DNA of 64,000 nt from Chryseomicrobium sp. FSL W7-1435 (GCF_038595005.1 NZ_CP151997.1:1054001-1118000), one strand, 5' to 3'; positions 52,247 to 61,434 are shown, counted from the stretch's first letter. Notes: a model not told the origin generated them from the letters alone. Numbers and translations: made by a program.

Positions 52247-53773
52247 CTAAGCTTCTTCACTGATAATGACATTTTTCCCTTTTAAACGAAGCAGTAGGGG
52301 AACCACTAGCCATAATAACGTAACAATTAAAAAAGTTAGGGATAATGGATTTGTGACAAAAATACTAAAGTCCCCATTTGAAATGGTAAGAGCTCGGCGC
52401 ATATTATTTTCAATCATAGGTCCGAGAACAAGTGCAAGCACTAAAGGAGCTAGTGGGTAATCATGCTTCGCAAGTAGATAGCCTAAAACTCCGCAGGCTA
52501 ATAAAAGAAACAGGTCAAAGGTAGTGTATTGAACAGCATAAACCCCAAAGATTGAAATAGCTATGATAATAGGGAGTAAGTATTTTTTTGGTGTCTCTAT
52601 AATTTTCGCAAATACACGAACTAGAGGCATATTCAGAATTAAGAGCATCAAATTCCCCAAAAACATACTAGCTATTAATCCCCAAGCAACTTGTGGATGT
52701 TCTTCAAATAATAATGGGCCTGGCTGTATGTTATACATAATGAAAGCACCCATCAGAATGGCGGTTGTTCCTGAACCTGGGATTCCTAAAGTCAGAAGTG
52801 GGATCATGGCACCACCTGATGCAGCGTTATTAGCTGATTCAGGTCCTGCTACACCCGCAATGTTTCCTTTTCCGAACGAATCAGGATCTTTGCTTAGCTT
52901 CTTTTCAGTAATGTAAGAAAAGAACGAGGCCAATGTAGCACCTGCTCCTGGTAGAACACCTAAAAAGAATCCTAAAATAGACGATCGACCAATTGGACCC
53001 ACACTCTGTTTTAAATCTGATTTTGTTGGCAGGATGCGTGTGATTTTCGCAACGGGCTCATCGTGCGTTTCTTTCTCAAAGATGGTTTTAAATACTTCTC
53101 CTAATGCAAAAAGACCTACTGCAATTGTTAAAAATTCGATACCACTAAATAAAATAGGGGAGTCATATGTAAAACGAGCAATTCCAGAAACGGCATCGAT
53201 TCCAATCGTTCCAAGCATTAGACCAACTACAGTCATTATCAAGGCTTTTGTAATGGATTTTCCAGCAAGTCCACTCACTGCTGCTAATCCCAATAACATT
53301 AGAGAGAAATAATCTGCTGGCCCAAAGTTGATGGCAATTCTAGAGAGAGGTTGTGCAAGCAAAACTAGACCTATCAATGAAATGATACCTGCAACAAATG
53401 AACCGATTGCTGAGATGGCGAGAGCCGCACCAGCACGTCCCTGTCTTGCCATTTGGTAACCATCTAAAGTCGTCACTACAGAAGAAGATTCACCAGGTGT
53501 ATTTAATAAGATTGAGGTAGTGGATCCACCGTACATGGCTCCATAATAAACACCTGCTAATAGAATGATGGAGCTAGTTGCGGCCATCTCGACCGGCAGG
53601 CCAGACGTTAAAGTTGCTGTAATCGGAATGAGTAAGGCAACACCACTCATCGGTCCAATTCCTGGAAGCACGCCTACTGCTGTTCCTATAATAACGCCAA
53701 CTAATGCAAATAGAATATTGTGCCATTGAAATGCTACTAAGAAACCGTTCATTAGATATTCAATCGTGCCCAT
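52247..53773 (-). CDS. tctA: Tripartite tricarboxylate transporter large permease
   Basis: A 508-residue TctA protein with about 12 helices. Family signatures: GTAVGVLPGIGPMSGVALLIP, AMYGGSTTSILLNTPGESSSVVTTLDG and, in the second half, LGVLPGAGATLASFFSY and LGIPGSGTTAILMGAF. It forms the carrier with TctB and takes the ligand from TctC. It is the last gene of a three-gene unit, 14 bases after tctB. Confidence 0.95.
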   Translation of the reverse strand: MGTIEYLMNGFLVAFQWHNILFALVGVIIGTAVGVLPGIGPMSGVALLIPITATLTSGLPVEMAATSSIILLAGVYYGAMYGGSTTSILLNTPGESSSVVTTLDGYQMARQGRAGAALAISAIGSFVAGIISLIGLVLLAQPLSRIAINFGPADYFSLMLLGLAAVSGLAGKSITKALIMTVVGLMLGTIGIDAVSGIARFTYDSPILFSGIEFLTIAVGLFALGEVFKTIFEKETHDEPVAKITRILPTKSDLKQSVGPIGRSSILGFFLGVLPGAGATLASFFSYITEKKLSKDPDSFGKGNIAGVAGPESANNAASGGAMIPLLTLGIPGSGTTAILMGAFIMYNIQPGPLLFEEHPQVAWGLIASMFLGNLMLLILNMPLVRVFAKIIETPKKYLLPIIIAISIFGVYAVQYTTFDLFLLLACGVLGYLLAKHDYPLAPLVLALVLGPMIENNMRRALTISNGDFSIFVTNPLSLTFLIVTLLWLVVPLLLRLKGKNVIISEEA

Positions 53774-53787
53774 TATTGTTCACCTTC

Positions 53788-54249
53788 CTATAGTGGGAAT
53801 CCCGGAAGAGATCCACCTAAAATATTGACGTAGCCAAAATAAATGACTGCTGAAAAAGCAGCGGCAATTAGTAATGAGTTCAGCCACTTTCCTTTTTCTA
53901 ACACTTGAAAAGATATCAGTAAGAATACAAAAGTAGTAATCAAATAACCAAGAGGTTCTAGTAGAAGTACGTAGCCAATGGCAGATCCTAAAATAATAAA
54001 AAATCGTTTGTATTGTGGGGACGATAACGACTCAGCTGAATTGTGTTGTTCCTTTGGCTTTGACTTATAGCTTTCAATAATTAATAAAATGCTTAATGCA
54101 ATTAAAGCGGCGCCCAAACCCATTGGAAAAATTTTAGGGCCAACTGACGATCCATAAGCGCTATCGGAAATCTTTAATGCTTCTGTAAAAAATAAAATAC
54201 CAATTACGAAAAATACAATACTTGCGATTTTATCAAAACGCACTGTCAT
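53788..54249 (-). CDS. tctB: Tripartite tricarboxylate transporter small permease
   Basis: A 153-residue protein with four helices, the TctB form. The second loop is charged and hydrophilic (residues about 65-80). AGGAGG is ten bases before ATG. A GAAA-loop stem at 54276-54299 lies between it and tctC. Confidence 0.9.
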   Translation of the reverse strand: MTVRFDKIASIVFFVIGILFFTEALKISDSAYGSSVGPKIFPMGLGAALIALSILLIIESYKSKPKEQHNSAESLSSPQYKRFFIILGSAIGYVLLLEPLGYLITTFVFLLISFQVLEKGKWLNSLLIAAAFSAVIYFGYVNILGGSLPGFPL

Positions 54250-54275
54250 GATGTGTTAACCTCCTTAAATAAGTA

Positions 54276-54299
54276 ATGCGAGCATTTTCATGCTCGCAT
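54276..54299 (-). other. 10-bp GAAA-tetraloop stem-loop between tctC and tctB
   Basis: On the transcribed minus strand ATGCGAGCAT-GAAA-ATGCTCGCAT forms a perfect 10-bp stem seven bases after the tctC stop. No T run follows. Position and loop match an mRNA-stabilising element that raises the binding-protein transcript over the permease part. Confidence 0.75.
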
Positions 54300-54305
54300 C
54301 TGCGT

Positions 54306-55331
54306 TTATTTTTGCATTTCAAGAGCTGTTAAGATTTCAGTGATAACTTGTTCTTGTTCTGCTAGAAATTCGCTAAATTCTTCGCCACTTCGATATTCAT
54401 TTGCCCAGCCATTACGTTCAAGTTCAGCTGTCCACTCATCAGTTTTAACCATCTCATCTAACTTTTCAGTCCAAAACTCTTGAGCTGTAGGTGACATATC
54501 TTTTGGTCCGAATAGACCTCTCCAAATGGTAAATTCAGCGTCGATGCCTAAATCATAAAGAGTGGGAACATCTTCTAACCCTTCTAGATTAAGTTTTTCT
54601 GGGGATGTGACAGCTAGAACACGTACATCGCCACTTTTTACATAAGAAGTGACAGTTGAAACGTCTGTTCCAATAGCATCAGCATTTGATCCTAGAAGTG
54701 CAGCCATTGCCTCACCACCACCATCGTAAGATACGTATTTTGCAGTTTTTGGATCAATCCCATATTCGTAAGCAGGCAAGATTGTCAGTAAGTGATCCAT
54801 GGAACCTGGTGCAGACCCACCAGCTAAAGTGATGGAAGTTGGATCAGCTTTGATAGCATCTAAGAGGTCTGTTAACGTCTCAAATGGAGAATCTTCTTTA
54901 ACGACGATTGCACCAAAGTCTTTCGTTAATTGAGCAAGTGGAGTTGTATCCTTGTAGCCGTATGGACTATTTCCTTCTGCCTTTAAATTATTGATTAAAA
55001 TTGGAGGTGATTTCACCATCAGCATATGATCGTTGCTAGCTTCTTTCGTCGCATAGGTTGCCATAAATACAGCACCACCGCCACCTGGTTGATTTTCTAC
55101 TGTAATTGCTTTTTCAACAATTTTTGTTTCATTCATTACTTTACTGATGGCACGAGCTGTTAAGTCCCAACCACCACCTGCTCCAGATGGTGCGACGATA
55201 GTGATATTGTTTTTCGGATACTCAGACTCTCCGTTTTCAGTAGCGGCATTTGACGAGTTTGTACAACCTGCAACGTTAAGTAACAAAAATGCTGAAGCTG
55301 CAAACAGTGATAATTTTTTTCCAATCTTCAT
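54306..55331 (-). CDS. tctC: Tripartite tricarboxylate transporter substrate-binding lipoprotein
   Basis: A 341-residue lipoprotein with lipobox VAGC and the TctC body: NITIVAPSGAGGGWDLTARAI at the start and AGGSAPGSMDHLL in the middle, which form the carboxylate site. It binds citrate or another di-/tricarboxylate. First gene of the operon, with a cre-like site overlapping its leader (55349-55362) and a two-component system encoded just upstream. Confidence 0.94.
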   Translation of the reverse strand: MKIGKKLSLFAASAFLLLNVAGCTNSSNAATENGESEYPKNNITIVAPSGAGGGWDLTARAISKVMNETKIVEKAITVENQPGGGGAVFMATYATKEASNDHMLMVKSPPILINNLKAEGNSPYGYKDTTPLAQLTKDFGAIVVKEDSPFETLTDLLDAIKADPTSITLAGGSAPGSMDHLLTILPAYEYGIDPKTAKYVSYDGGGEAMAALLGSNADAIGTDVSTVTSYVKSGDVRVLAVTSPEKLNLEGLEDVPTLYDLGIDAEFTIWRGLFGPKDMSPTAQEFWTEKLDEMVKTDEWTAELERNGWANEYRSGEEFSEFLAEQEQVITEILTALEMQK

Positions 55332-55348
55332 GATAAATCCCCCTTTTA

Positions 55349-55362
55349 GTAAAGCGCTTTCA
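55349..55362 (-). promoter_or_regulatory. cre-like site before tctC
   Basis: On the minus strand TGAAAGCGCTTTAC matches 12 of 14 positions of TGWAANCGNTNWCA, with a perfect AAAGCGCTTT core. Placed about 20 bases before the start codon. Confidence 0.6.
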
Positions 55363-55464
55363 TTAGCTTTTTCTAACCTTAAACTTTTTTCGGAAAATTG
55401 AATATATTTACAACATATTCTCTTTTTAGTGCATTGACTTTATTTTGTTCAATTGTGTTCATGA

Positions 55465-55503
55465 AAAAATCCCCTACACTCAGTGACGGAGGTAGGGGAT
55501 TCA
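55465..55503 (-). terminator. Terminator of the two-component system operon
   Basis: On the minus strand AATCCCCTAC pairs with GTAGGGGATT and is followed by TTTTTTC. Confidence 0.85.
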
Positions 55504-55507
55504 TTTA

Positions 55508-56185
55508 TTAAATTAAAAAATAGCGTCTTTCTGGACGGCCAACGGTACCATATACTTGTTCAACCGATAATGTTTTCTCACTAACTAAATATTCTAGGTA
55601 ACGTCTAGCTGTAGATCGGCTCATCCCTAATTCCTGGCCCAAAGATTCGGCAGTGATACCCTCCCTAAAATTGGCTAATACGCCCATCACTTTGTCTCGA
55701 GTGAGTCTGTCAATGCCCTTTGGTGCTAGAGGAGCCGCCGTTTCAATGGAAGTTTGAAAAAGTTGTTTAATTTGCTCCTCCGTTAGTTGAGTATCTTGCA
55801 TGAGGACGCGTTGCTTCATTCGATATACCGACAGACGTTCTATGAATGATTGCATAGTCAATGGTTTAATTAGATAGTCTTCAATCCCGACGGAATACGC
55901 CTTTCGGACAACATCCATTTCAGTAGCCGCGGTAATTAGGATGATGTCAATGTCACTGTGATTCATTTTTACATAATCAGCTAAATGGATACCGAGGCCA
56001 TCCGGTAAGTAAACGTCCAATAGTATTAATTTAGGTTGCAATTCCTCGAGCCAGATTTTAGCTTCGGCTACACTGTGCGCAATCCCAACAGTTTGAAAAC
56101 CATCCACAGCAGCTACAAATTTCTCATGAATTCTAGCTATGCGGGGATCATCTTCTACGATTAAAACTTCAATTAGATCCGTCAT
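55508..56185 (-). CDS. CitB/DctR-type response regulator
   Basis: A 225-residue regulator. The receiver domain (about 5-122) has acidic pair EDD and phosphoacceptor Asp in ILLDVYLPDG. The C-terminal HTH (about 165-215; TAESLGQELGMSRSTARRYLEYLVS) is the CitB family type. It starts inside the 3' end of the kinase gene (17-base overlap). With the kinase it probably switches on tctCBA when the carboxylate is present. Confidence 0.92.
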   Translation of the reverse strand: MTDLIEVLIVEDDPRIARIHEKFVAAVDGFQTVGIAHSVAEAKIWLEELQPKLILLDVYLPDGLGIHLADYVKMNHSDIDIILITAATEMDVVRKAYSVGIEDYLIKPLTMQSFIERLSVYRMKQRVLMQDTQLTEEQIKQLFQTSIETAAPLAPKGIDRLTRDKVMGVLANFREGITAESLGQELGMSRSTARRYLEYLVSEKTLSVEQVYGTVGRPERRYFLI

Positions 56186-57773
56186 TGCGTTTTCCTCCTA
56201 TGGGAATGGAGACAACAAAGAGTGCTCCCCCTAAATCTCCATGCTCTACCGACAATTGCCCAGATAACAAGTTTAAATTTTCTTGAACAATGGCTAGACC
56301 ATAGCCACGAGTAGTTTTATTTTTAGTGGATTGCTTTCCTTCTAATAACTGTGGTAATTTCTCTGGCGATATTCCTGGACCAGAATCTTCAATTTCAAAA
56401 ATAAACTCCGTATCACTCTCTTTGACATAGAATCTAACAATCCGCTCTGATTCTCTATGAGTATCTACTGCCTCAAAAGCATTCACTACTAAATTGCTTA
56501 GGAGTGGTAGAAGCAAATGCTTTGCGATGGTAGGCGGTAAAGTCGAGCACGCGCTATCTTCATCAAGTTCAAGGTGGATTTTCAACTCTCGCGCACGGTT
56601 ATAAAAACCTATGACCATCGCGTTCAAATGTGTGTCTTCAATGTGTTTGGTGATAAAAGCCAAAAGGGATGTAGTTTCTAGTTGTTCATGATGAATGAAC
56701 TCGATTGCCTCGTCATACTCCTTTAATTGGAGTAAGCCTGAAATCATATAAAGAAAATTTTGATGTTCATGTGTTTGGGCCCTTAAGGATTCAATATAGT
56801 CCTTGGTTTGTGCGAGTTCTTCGGCAATTGCATCAATATCCTCGATTCTTCGAAAACTGGCTACAGCACCGGTCACTTTACCGTCTTTGCTAATGGGAAT
56901 TCTATTGACCAGTGTTTGAATGCCATTTAAAGAAATAACCTGATCCAGTTCCACTTTCCCGCTTTGAAGCACTTTTACTAATCTTGTTTGGGGAATTATA
57001 TTTTCGATAATTTGGCCTTTAAGAGAAGGCAGCGCTGGGAAATAAGCATCTGCTGCGGGATTGCTTAACGTAATCATTCCTTTGTTATCAATCACAATGA
57101 TGGCTTCGCGAATGGATTCCAAAAGAGCATTTCGTTGTGAAAGAAGGGAAGCGATTTCTACTGGTTCATAATCAAGTAGCTGTTTTTTAATTCTTCCCGA
57201 TAAGAAGCGAGAGAGTATTACCGACAGAAGGGAAGCTACAATAAAGATAATGGCAAGGTACTTAGCATATTGAAGATTGATCAAGAAAATATTGTCTAAT
57301 AAAAAACCTACTGAGACGATCCCTATAATTGTTCCATCAGCATCCACCACAGGCGCTTTTCCTCTTATTGCCTTGCCCAGTGTACCAGTCGCTTCTGAAA
57401 TGTAAGATTCCCCATTTTCTAGAGCTCGCGTATTATCATCGCCCACCATTTTTTCGCCTATTCGATCTGCAATTGGGTGCGCATAGCGAATTTCATTTTC
57501 ATCTCCAACAACTACATATTGTGCTTCGACTTCTTGCTGAATAGATAAGGCTAACTCTTGCACTGCAAGTGACGGTGTATCAGATTGCAAGGCTCTGATA
57601 ATTTCAGGATGCTGTGCAGTAGTCTCAGCGATGTTTAGTGCCCTTTCCCCAATTTCCTGTCGAACACTATGAGCCATTACGAAGTAAGACGCAGTGATAA
57701 CGAGCACAAGCACAACCATAGCAAGAATGAGCATGTATTTGGCTAAACGAAACTGTAAACTTGAGCGGTTCAT
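56169..57773 (-). CDS. CitA/DcuS-type sensor histidine kinase
   Basis: A 534-residue kinase. Two membrane helices (about 13-35 and 170-192) enclose an extracytoplasmic Cache/PAS sensor domain; then a cytosolic PAS (about 220-310), a CitA-like H-box (RAQTHEHQNFLYMISGLLQL) and HATPase with NLVVNAFEAV and GPGIS, GYGLAIVQENL. Start 57773 is taken because GAGGAG lies ten bases upstream and a normal first helix follows; codons further 5' have no such site. It senses an outside carboxylate, plausibly the one carried by TctCBA. Confidence 0.92.
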   Translation of the reverse strand: MNRSSLQFRLAKYMLILAMVVLVLVITASYFVMAHSVRQEIGERALNIAETTAQHPEIIRALQSDTPSLAVQELALSIQQEVEAQYVVVGDENEIRYAHPIADRIGEKMVGDDNTRALENGESYISEATGTLGKAIRGKAPVVDADGTIIGIVSVGFLLDNIFLINLQYAKYLAIIFIVASLLSVILSRFLSGRIKKQLLDYEPVEIASLLSQRNALLESIREAIIVIDNKGMITLSNPAADAYFPALPSLKGQIIENIIPQTRLVKVLQSGKVELDQVISLNGIQTLVNRIPISKDGKVTGAVASFRRIEDIDAIAEELAQTKDYIESLRAQTHEHQNFLYMISGLLQLKEYDEAIEFIHHEQLETTSLLAFITKHIEDTHLNAMVIGFYNRARELKIHLELDEDSACSTLPPTIAKHLLLPLLSNLVVNAFEAVDTHRESERIVRFYVKESDTEFIFEIEDSGPGISPEKLPQLLEGKQSTKNKTTRGYGLAIVQENLNLLSGQLSVEHGDLGGALFVVSIPIGGKRNDGSN

Positions 57774-57906
57774 AGGGAGGTTACTCCTCTTTTTCTGCTT
57801 ATTATACCGAACGGTGTTAAGGAAAAATAGAAGAAAATAGCAAAAAAGTAGGAAATGGATCAAGTAGACACGAAAATTGGTGACAGTTGTCACTGATATA
57901 AAACTA

Positions 57907-57920
57907 AGAAATCGCTTACA
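57907..57920 (-). promoter_or_regulatory. cre-like site between the sensor kinase and degV
   Basis: On the minus strand TGTAAGCGATTTCT matches 13 of 14 positions of the cre consensus. It lies in the divergent gap, so either gene could be the target; CcpA control of the kinase would add a second layer to tct control. Confidence 0.5.
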
Positions 57921-57956
57921 CTAAAGGGAAATGTGTAAAGGTGGCAATTACTCTCT

Positions 57957-58817
57957 ATGAAACTTATGGCTGATTCGACGTGTGATTTATCACAAGACGT
58001 CATTACTAATTACGACATTTCGATTATTCCTCTAACTGTTACTATTGAAGGTACAGACTATAAAGATCGTTTAGATATTACAACGGATAGTTATTTTAAA
58101 AAACTTGAAGCAGGAAGTGAATCGGCTTCAACTGGTGCACCAAGTCCTACTCTTTATGTGGACCATTTCAACAAAGCAATCGCAGAAGGACATCGTGAAA
58201 TCCTGTGCATTTGTATGTCTAGTGGAACAAGCGCTTCTTACCAATCAGGTGAATTAGGAAAATCGCAATTTATTGAAGAGAATCCTAATGCCGATGTAGA
58301 AATTCATATCGTTGATTCAAAATCAATGAGCCACGGTAGTGGCTGGTTACTAATGAAGAGTGCGGAGTTGGCAAAAGAAGGGCAATCTTTCGAAGAAATT
58401 GTTGCCTTCGTAGAAAGTCACAAAACCAAAGTAAAACACTTCTTGTCTGTTGATGATTTAAGCCATTTAATTCGGAGTGGTCGTATTTCAGGAGCAAGCG
58501 CATTGATTGGCAAGTTTTTAAATATTAAACCCATCATGTCGATGAAAGCAGGTAAAGGTGCGGTCGTGGCAAAAGAAAGAGGACGCAACCGTGTGCTTAA
58601 GCATTATGTCGAAGAATTTTCGAAGCGTGTTGATTCTAAGAACACAACTTTCTTAATTATTGGGTATTCGACAGAGCGTCAAGTGGCTCTTGATTTACAA
58701 AAAAAGCTGCAAGCAGAGACTTCGTTTTCTGGTGATATTCATATCATGCAGATGGGTGTGGCTGTAGCTACTCATGTTGGTCCAGGTGGACTGTCGATGT
58801 TCTTTATGGAAAACTAA
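57957..58817 (+). CDS. DegV family fatty-acid-binding protein
   Basis: A 286-residue DegV protein. It opens with KLMADSTCDLS and has the fatty-acid pocket residues in SASTGAPSP, CMSSGTSASYQS, and DDLSHLIRSGRISGASALIG; ends with THVGPGGLSMFFM. DegV/FakB proteins present fatty acids to FakA kinase for phospholipid synthesis. AAAGGTGG lies 12 bases before ATG, a long spacing; the ATG three codons later is possible. Single gene with a terminator after. Confidence 0.9.
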   Translation: MKLMADSTCDLSQDVITNYDISIIPLTVTIEGTDYKDRLDITTDSYFKKLEAGSESASTGAPSPTLYVDHFNKAIAEGHREILCICMSSGTSASYQSGELGKSQFIEENPNADVEIHIVDSKSMSHGSGWLLMKSAELAKEGQSFEEIVAFVESHKTKVKHFLSVDDLSHLIRSGRISGASALIGKFLNIKPIMSMKAGKGAVVAKERGRNRVLKHYVEEFSKRVDSKNTTFLIIGYSTERQVALDLQKKLQAETSFSGDIHIMQMGVAVATHVGPGGLSMFFMEN

Positions 58818-58832
58818 ATTAGATAAAAAAAT

Positions 58833-58882
58833 AAATCAGTAGGTTCTCTAGATGAAATTCCAGAGAATCTGCTGATTTTTTT
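58833..58882 (+). terminator. Terminator after degV
   Basis: AAATCAGTAGGTTCTCT pairs with AGAGAATCTGCTGATTT (one G-U) and is followed by TTTT. Same arm motif as other repeat-side terminators. Confidence 0.85.
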
Positions 58883-58887
58883 GCATT

Positions 58888-59123
58888 GAGCTCCGTTCCG
58901 GGGCTGCTTTCCGTGGGCGCGCCTATTTTCAACTCATTGAAATCGAGTTGCGAACGTCAGAAAGACGCTCCAAAAGCAGTCGCACCAACCGAGGCCAAGA
59001 GCGCCTCACTTGGCACGCCTGATTTTCTCGGACTTTCTAGCATGACGTTCTCCACATCTAAGAGGGGTCTCACGTTCCGACTTTTGATCCCACTGGAGTC
59101 AACCCCTCCACTCCACTCAACAT
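58888..59123 (+). repeat. Composite intergenic repeat, copy E
   Basis: Same orientation as copy A: left outer end GTTCCGGGGCTGCTTTCCGT, inner module at about 58947-59062, right outer end CCCACTGGAGTCAACCCCTC. It is the copy closest to the consensus. Confidence 0.87.
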
Positions 59124-59189
59124 CTTAATTGATTGAGTTGCATAAAGATTTTTAGTCCCAACCTAGAATGTAAATAAGACGGTTACTTA

Positions 59190-59488
59190 ACAGATTATGC
59201 TCTATTTTCGAAGCATTTCTGAGCGAACGCCTTCCACATCTAGCACAATCGAGTTCCAGGCGTTAGAAATACATTCGAAAATCAATCGCACCCATAGAGG
59301 CAAAGAGCGTCTCTACGGGCACGCTTGATTCCCGAAGCATTTCTGAGCGAACGCCTTCCACATCTAAAGTAATCGAGCTCCGAACGCTAGAAATTCACGT
59401 AAAAATCATTCACCCCAACTGAGACAAAGTACGTCTCATTTGGTGCGCCTGATTTTCACGCGATTTCTGGGCAAGCGTTCTCCGCATC
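59190..59488 (+). repeat. Diverged tandem pair of inner modules
   Basis: Two units with the same plan as the inner module but different sequence. Unit one starts near GAGTTCCAGGCGTTAG and ends GCGAACGCCTTCCACATCTA (about 59351-59369); unit two starts GAGCTCCGAACGCTAG and ends GCGTTCTCCGCATCTT. A half-unit end, also GCGAACGCCTTCCACATCTA, lies first at about 59222. The last unit runs right up to the nadA stop codon at 59489. Gap 59124-59189 is plain AT-rich sequence. Confidence 0.78.
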
Positions 59489-60586
59489 TTAGTTATCCCA
59501 CATACGCTGCAAGGCAAGTTTGGAGTAGCGTGCTGTTTCTTCATCTACACGGATCGGATTGATCACGGTCCCGTTGACAAGTTCTTCTAATGTCCACGTG
59601 AGATGGGGGAGGTCAATGCGATTCATTGTTAAACAAGGGCACATGAATGGATTCAATGAAACGATATCCAAATGAGGGTTCTCTGAAATTAGTCGATTGA
59701 CTAAATTCATCTCCGTGCCGATTGCCCACTTCGATCCTGAAGGGGCATTTTTTATTCGCTCAATAATATAGCTAGTCGAACCGTTATCATCGGAAGCTGT
59801 AACTACTTCATGGGTACACTCTGGATGGACCAGTATGCGACGGTCAGGTTCTGTAGCACGTAAATGAGTGATATGCTTAGGCAAAAAGTTCATATGCACG
59901 GAACAGTGACCTTTCCATAAAATGACCTGTACGTCTTCATGAGCACAATTTGCTTCTAGTTGATTTCGGATAGGGTCCCAAATAGCCATATGCTCTAGAG
60001 GTATCCCTAAATCTGCTGCCGTGTTACGGCCAAGATGTTGATCTGGTAAAAATAGCAGGCGCTGCTTTTGAGAAAACGCCCACTTCACCATATGATGAGC
60101 GTTAGAAGAGGTGACCGTCGCTCCACCATGCTTTCCAACAAATGATTTGATAGCGGCTGTCGAATTGACATAGGTAAGTGGTAGGATCGTATCTCCAAAA
60201 AGTTCTTGGAGATTGTCCCAAGCACGTTCTGTTTGTGTGATTGTCGCCATATCGGCCATCGAACATCCTGCGCGTAAGTCAGGTAAAATCACATTTTGGT
60301 GAGGAGCCGTTAAAATATCTGCGGTCTCTGCCATAAAATGAACGCCGCAAAAAATAATGGTATCCGCTGTTTGTGCAGCAGCAATTTGTGAAAGTTGCAG
60401 AGAATCACCTGTGGCATCTGCAAACTGAATCACTTCATCTTTTTGATAATGATGACCAAGTATATAGACGCGTTCTCCTAGCTTATTTCGAGCCGCAACT
60501 GCTCGTCTGTATAATTCATCTGATGGAGTGGATGTATAACTTGTCGGAATTGTAGAAGTATCATTCAGTAGTTCTAGAATGCTCAT
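59489..60586 (-). CDS. nadA: Quinolinate synthase
   Basis: A 365-residue NadA that condenses iminoaspartate with dihydroxyacetone phosphate to quinolinate. The three [4Fe-4S] ligands of the Bacillus-type enzyme are present: Cys108 (RAGCSMAD), Cys228 ([10 protein letters not shown]) and Cys318 (FMCPCLTMN). Substrate motifs [13 protein letters not shown] and VTSSNAHH are clear. Last gene of nadBCA; ATGA overlap with nadC and AAGGAGG within nadC's end. Confidence 0.97.
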   Translation of the reverse strand: MSILELLNDTSTIPTSYTSTPSDELYRRAVAARNKLGERVYILGHHYQKDEVIQFADATGDSLQLSQIAAAQTADTIIFCGVHFMAETADILTAPHQNVILPDLRAGCSMADMATITQTERAWDNLQELFGDTILPLTYVNSTAAIKSFVGKHGGATVTSSNAHHMVKWAFSQKQRLLFLPDQHLGRNTAADLGIPLEHMAIWDPIRNQLEANCAHEDVQVILWKGHCSVHMNFLPKHITHLRATEPDRRILVHPECTHEVVTASDDNGSTSYIIERIKNAPSGSKWAIGTEMNLVNRLISENPHLDIVSLNPFMCPCLTMNRIDLPHLTWTLEELVNGTVINPIRVDEETARYSKLALQRMWDN

Positions 60587-61434
60587 TGAACAGCCTCCTT
60601 ATGTGATGATGTAACATTTAAACTCAGGTCGATTTGTTTCAAGCTATGTGTCAATGCACCCATAGAAATCATATTTACGCCTGTGTCTCCATACGCTGCT
60701 AAAGTTTCAGGTGTAATACCACCCGATGCTTCCGTTAAAATTGGCTGAGGTACTAGTTGTACCCACTTCTTTACGGTAGCAGGAGATTGGTTATCGATCA
60801 TGATTACATCGGGTTGAGCCGCAATGGCCTCTCTCAATTGTTCTTCTGTTTCGATTTCGACTTCGATTTTTACTACAGGACCTACTTGTTGACGTGCTTT
60901 TTTAACAGCTTCAGTAATAGAACCACAAGCAGCAATGTGATTATCTTTCAACATGACGGCGTCATATAAACCGTTGCGGTGATTTTTACCTCCACCGATA
61001 CGTACAGCATACTTTTCAAACATACGAAGACCCGCTGTCGTTTTTCGAGTATCTACGAGTTGAGTAGCAGAGCCAGTTAGCTGCTCTACACATTGGTGAG
61101 TAAGAGTAGCAATCGACGACATGCGCTGCATTAGATTTAACAAGACGCGTTCTCCGGAAAGGATAGAGCGGGTAGGACCCTCTAGTTCAACAAGGGCTGT
61201 GCCTAGTTCAAATAATTCTCCATCCTGAATATGTAGCACAACCTTTACACGTGGATCGAGTAGGCGAAAGCCAATTTCAAATAGATGCACTCCACAAGCT
61301 ACACCTCGTTCTTTAGCACGAACAATGGCAACTGAATAATGATCCGGGGCAAATACACGACTGGACAGGTCATCTTCACCGATATCTTCTAAGAAAAAAT
61401 TGCGTAATTTTTCTTCAACGAGTAATGAATTCAC
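60583..61434 (-). CDS. nadC: Nicotinate-nucleotide pyrophosphorylase (carboxylating)
   Basis: A 283-residue quinolinate phosphoribosyltransferase forming nicotinate mononucleotide. Motifs: [50 protein letters not shown] (read as [10 protein letters not shown] and GGGKNHR), VMLKDNHI and TEASGGI. GTG start overlapping the nadB stop (GTGA) behind AGAGGG. Confidence 0.97.
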   Translation of the reverse strand: MNSLLVEEKLRNFFLEDIGEDDLSSRVFAPDHYSVAIVRAKERGVACGVHLFEIGFRLLDPRVKVVLHIQDGELFELGTALVELEGPTRSILSGERVLLNLMQRMSSIATLTHQCVEQLTGSATQLVDTRKTTAGLRMFEKYAVRIGGGKNHRNGLYDAVMLKDNHIAACGSITEAVKKARQQVGPVVKIEVEIETEEQLREAIAAQPDVIMIDNQSPATVKKWVQLVPQPILTEASGGITPETLAAYGDTGVNMISMGALTHSLKQIDLSLNVTSSHKEAVQ

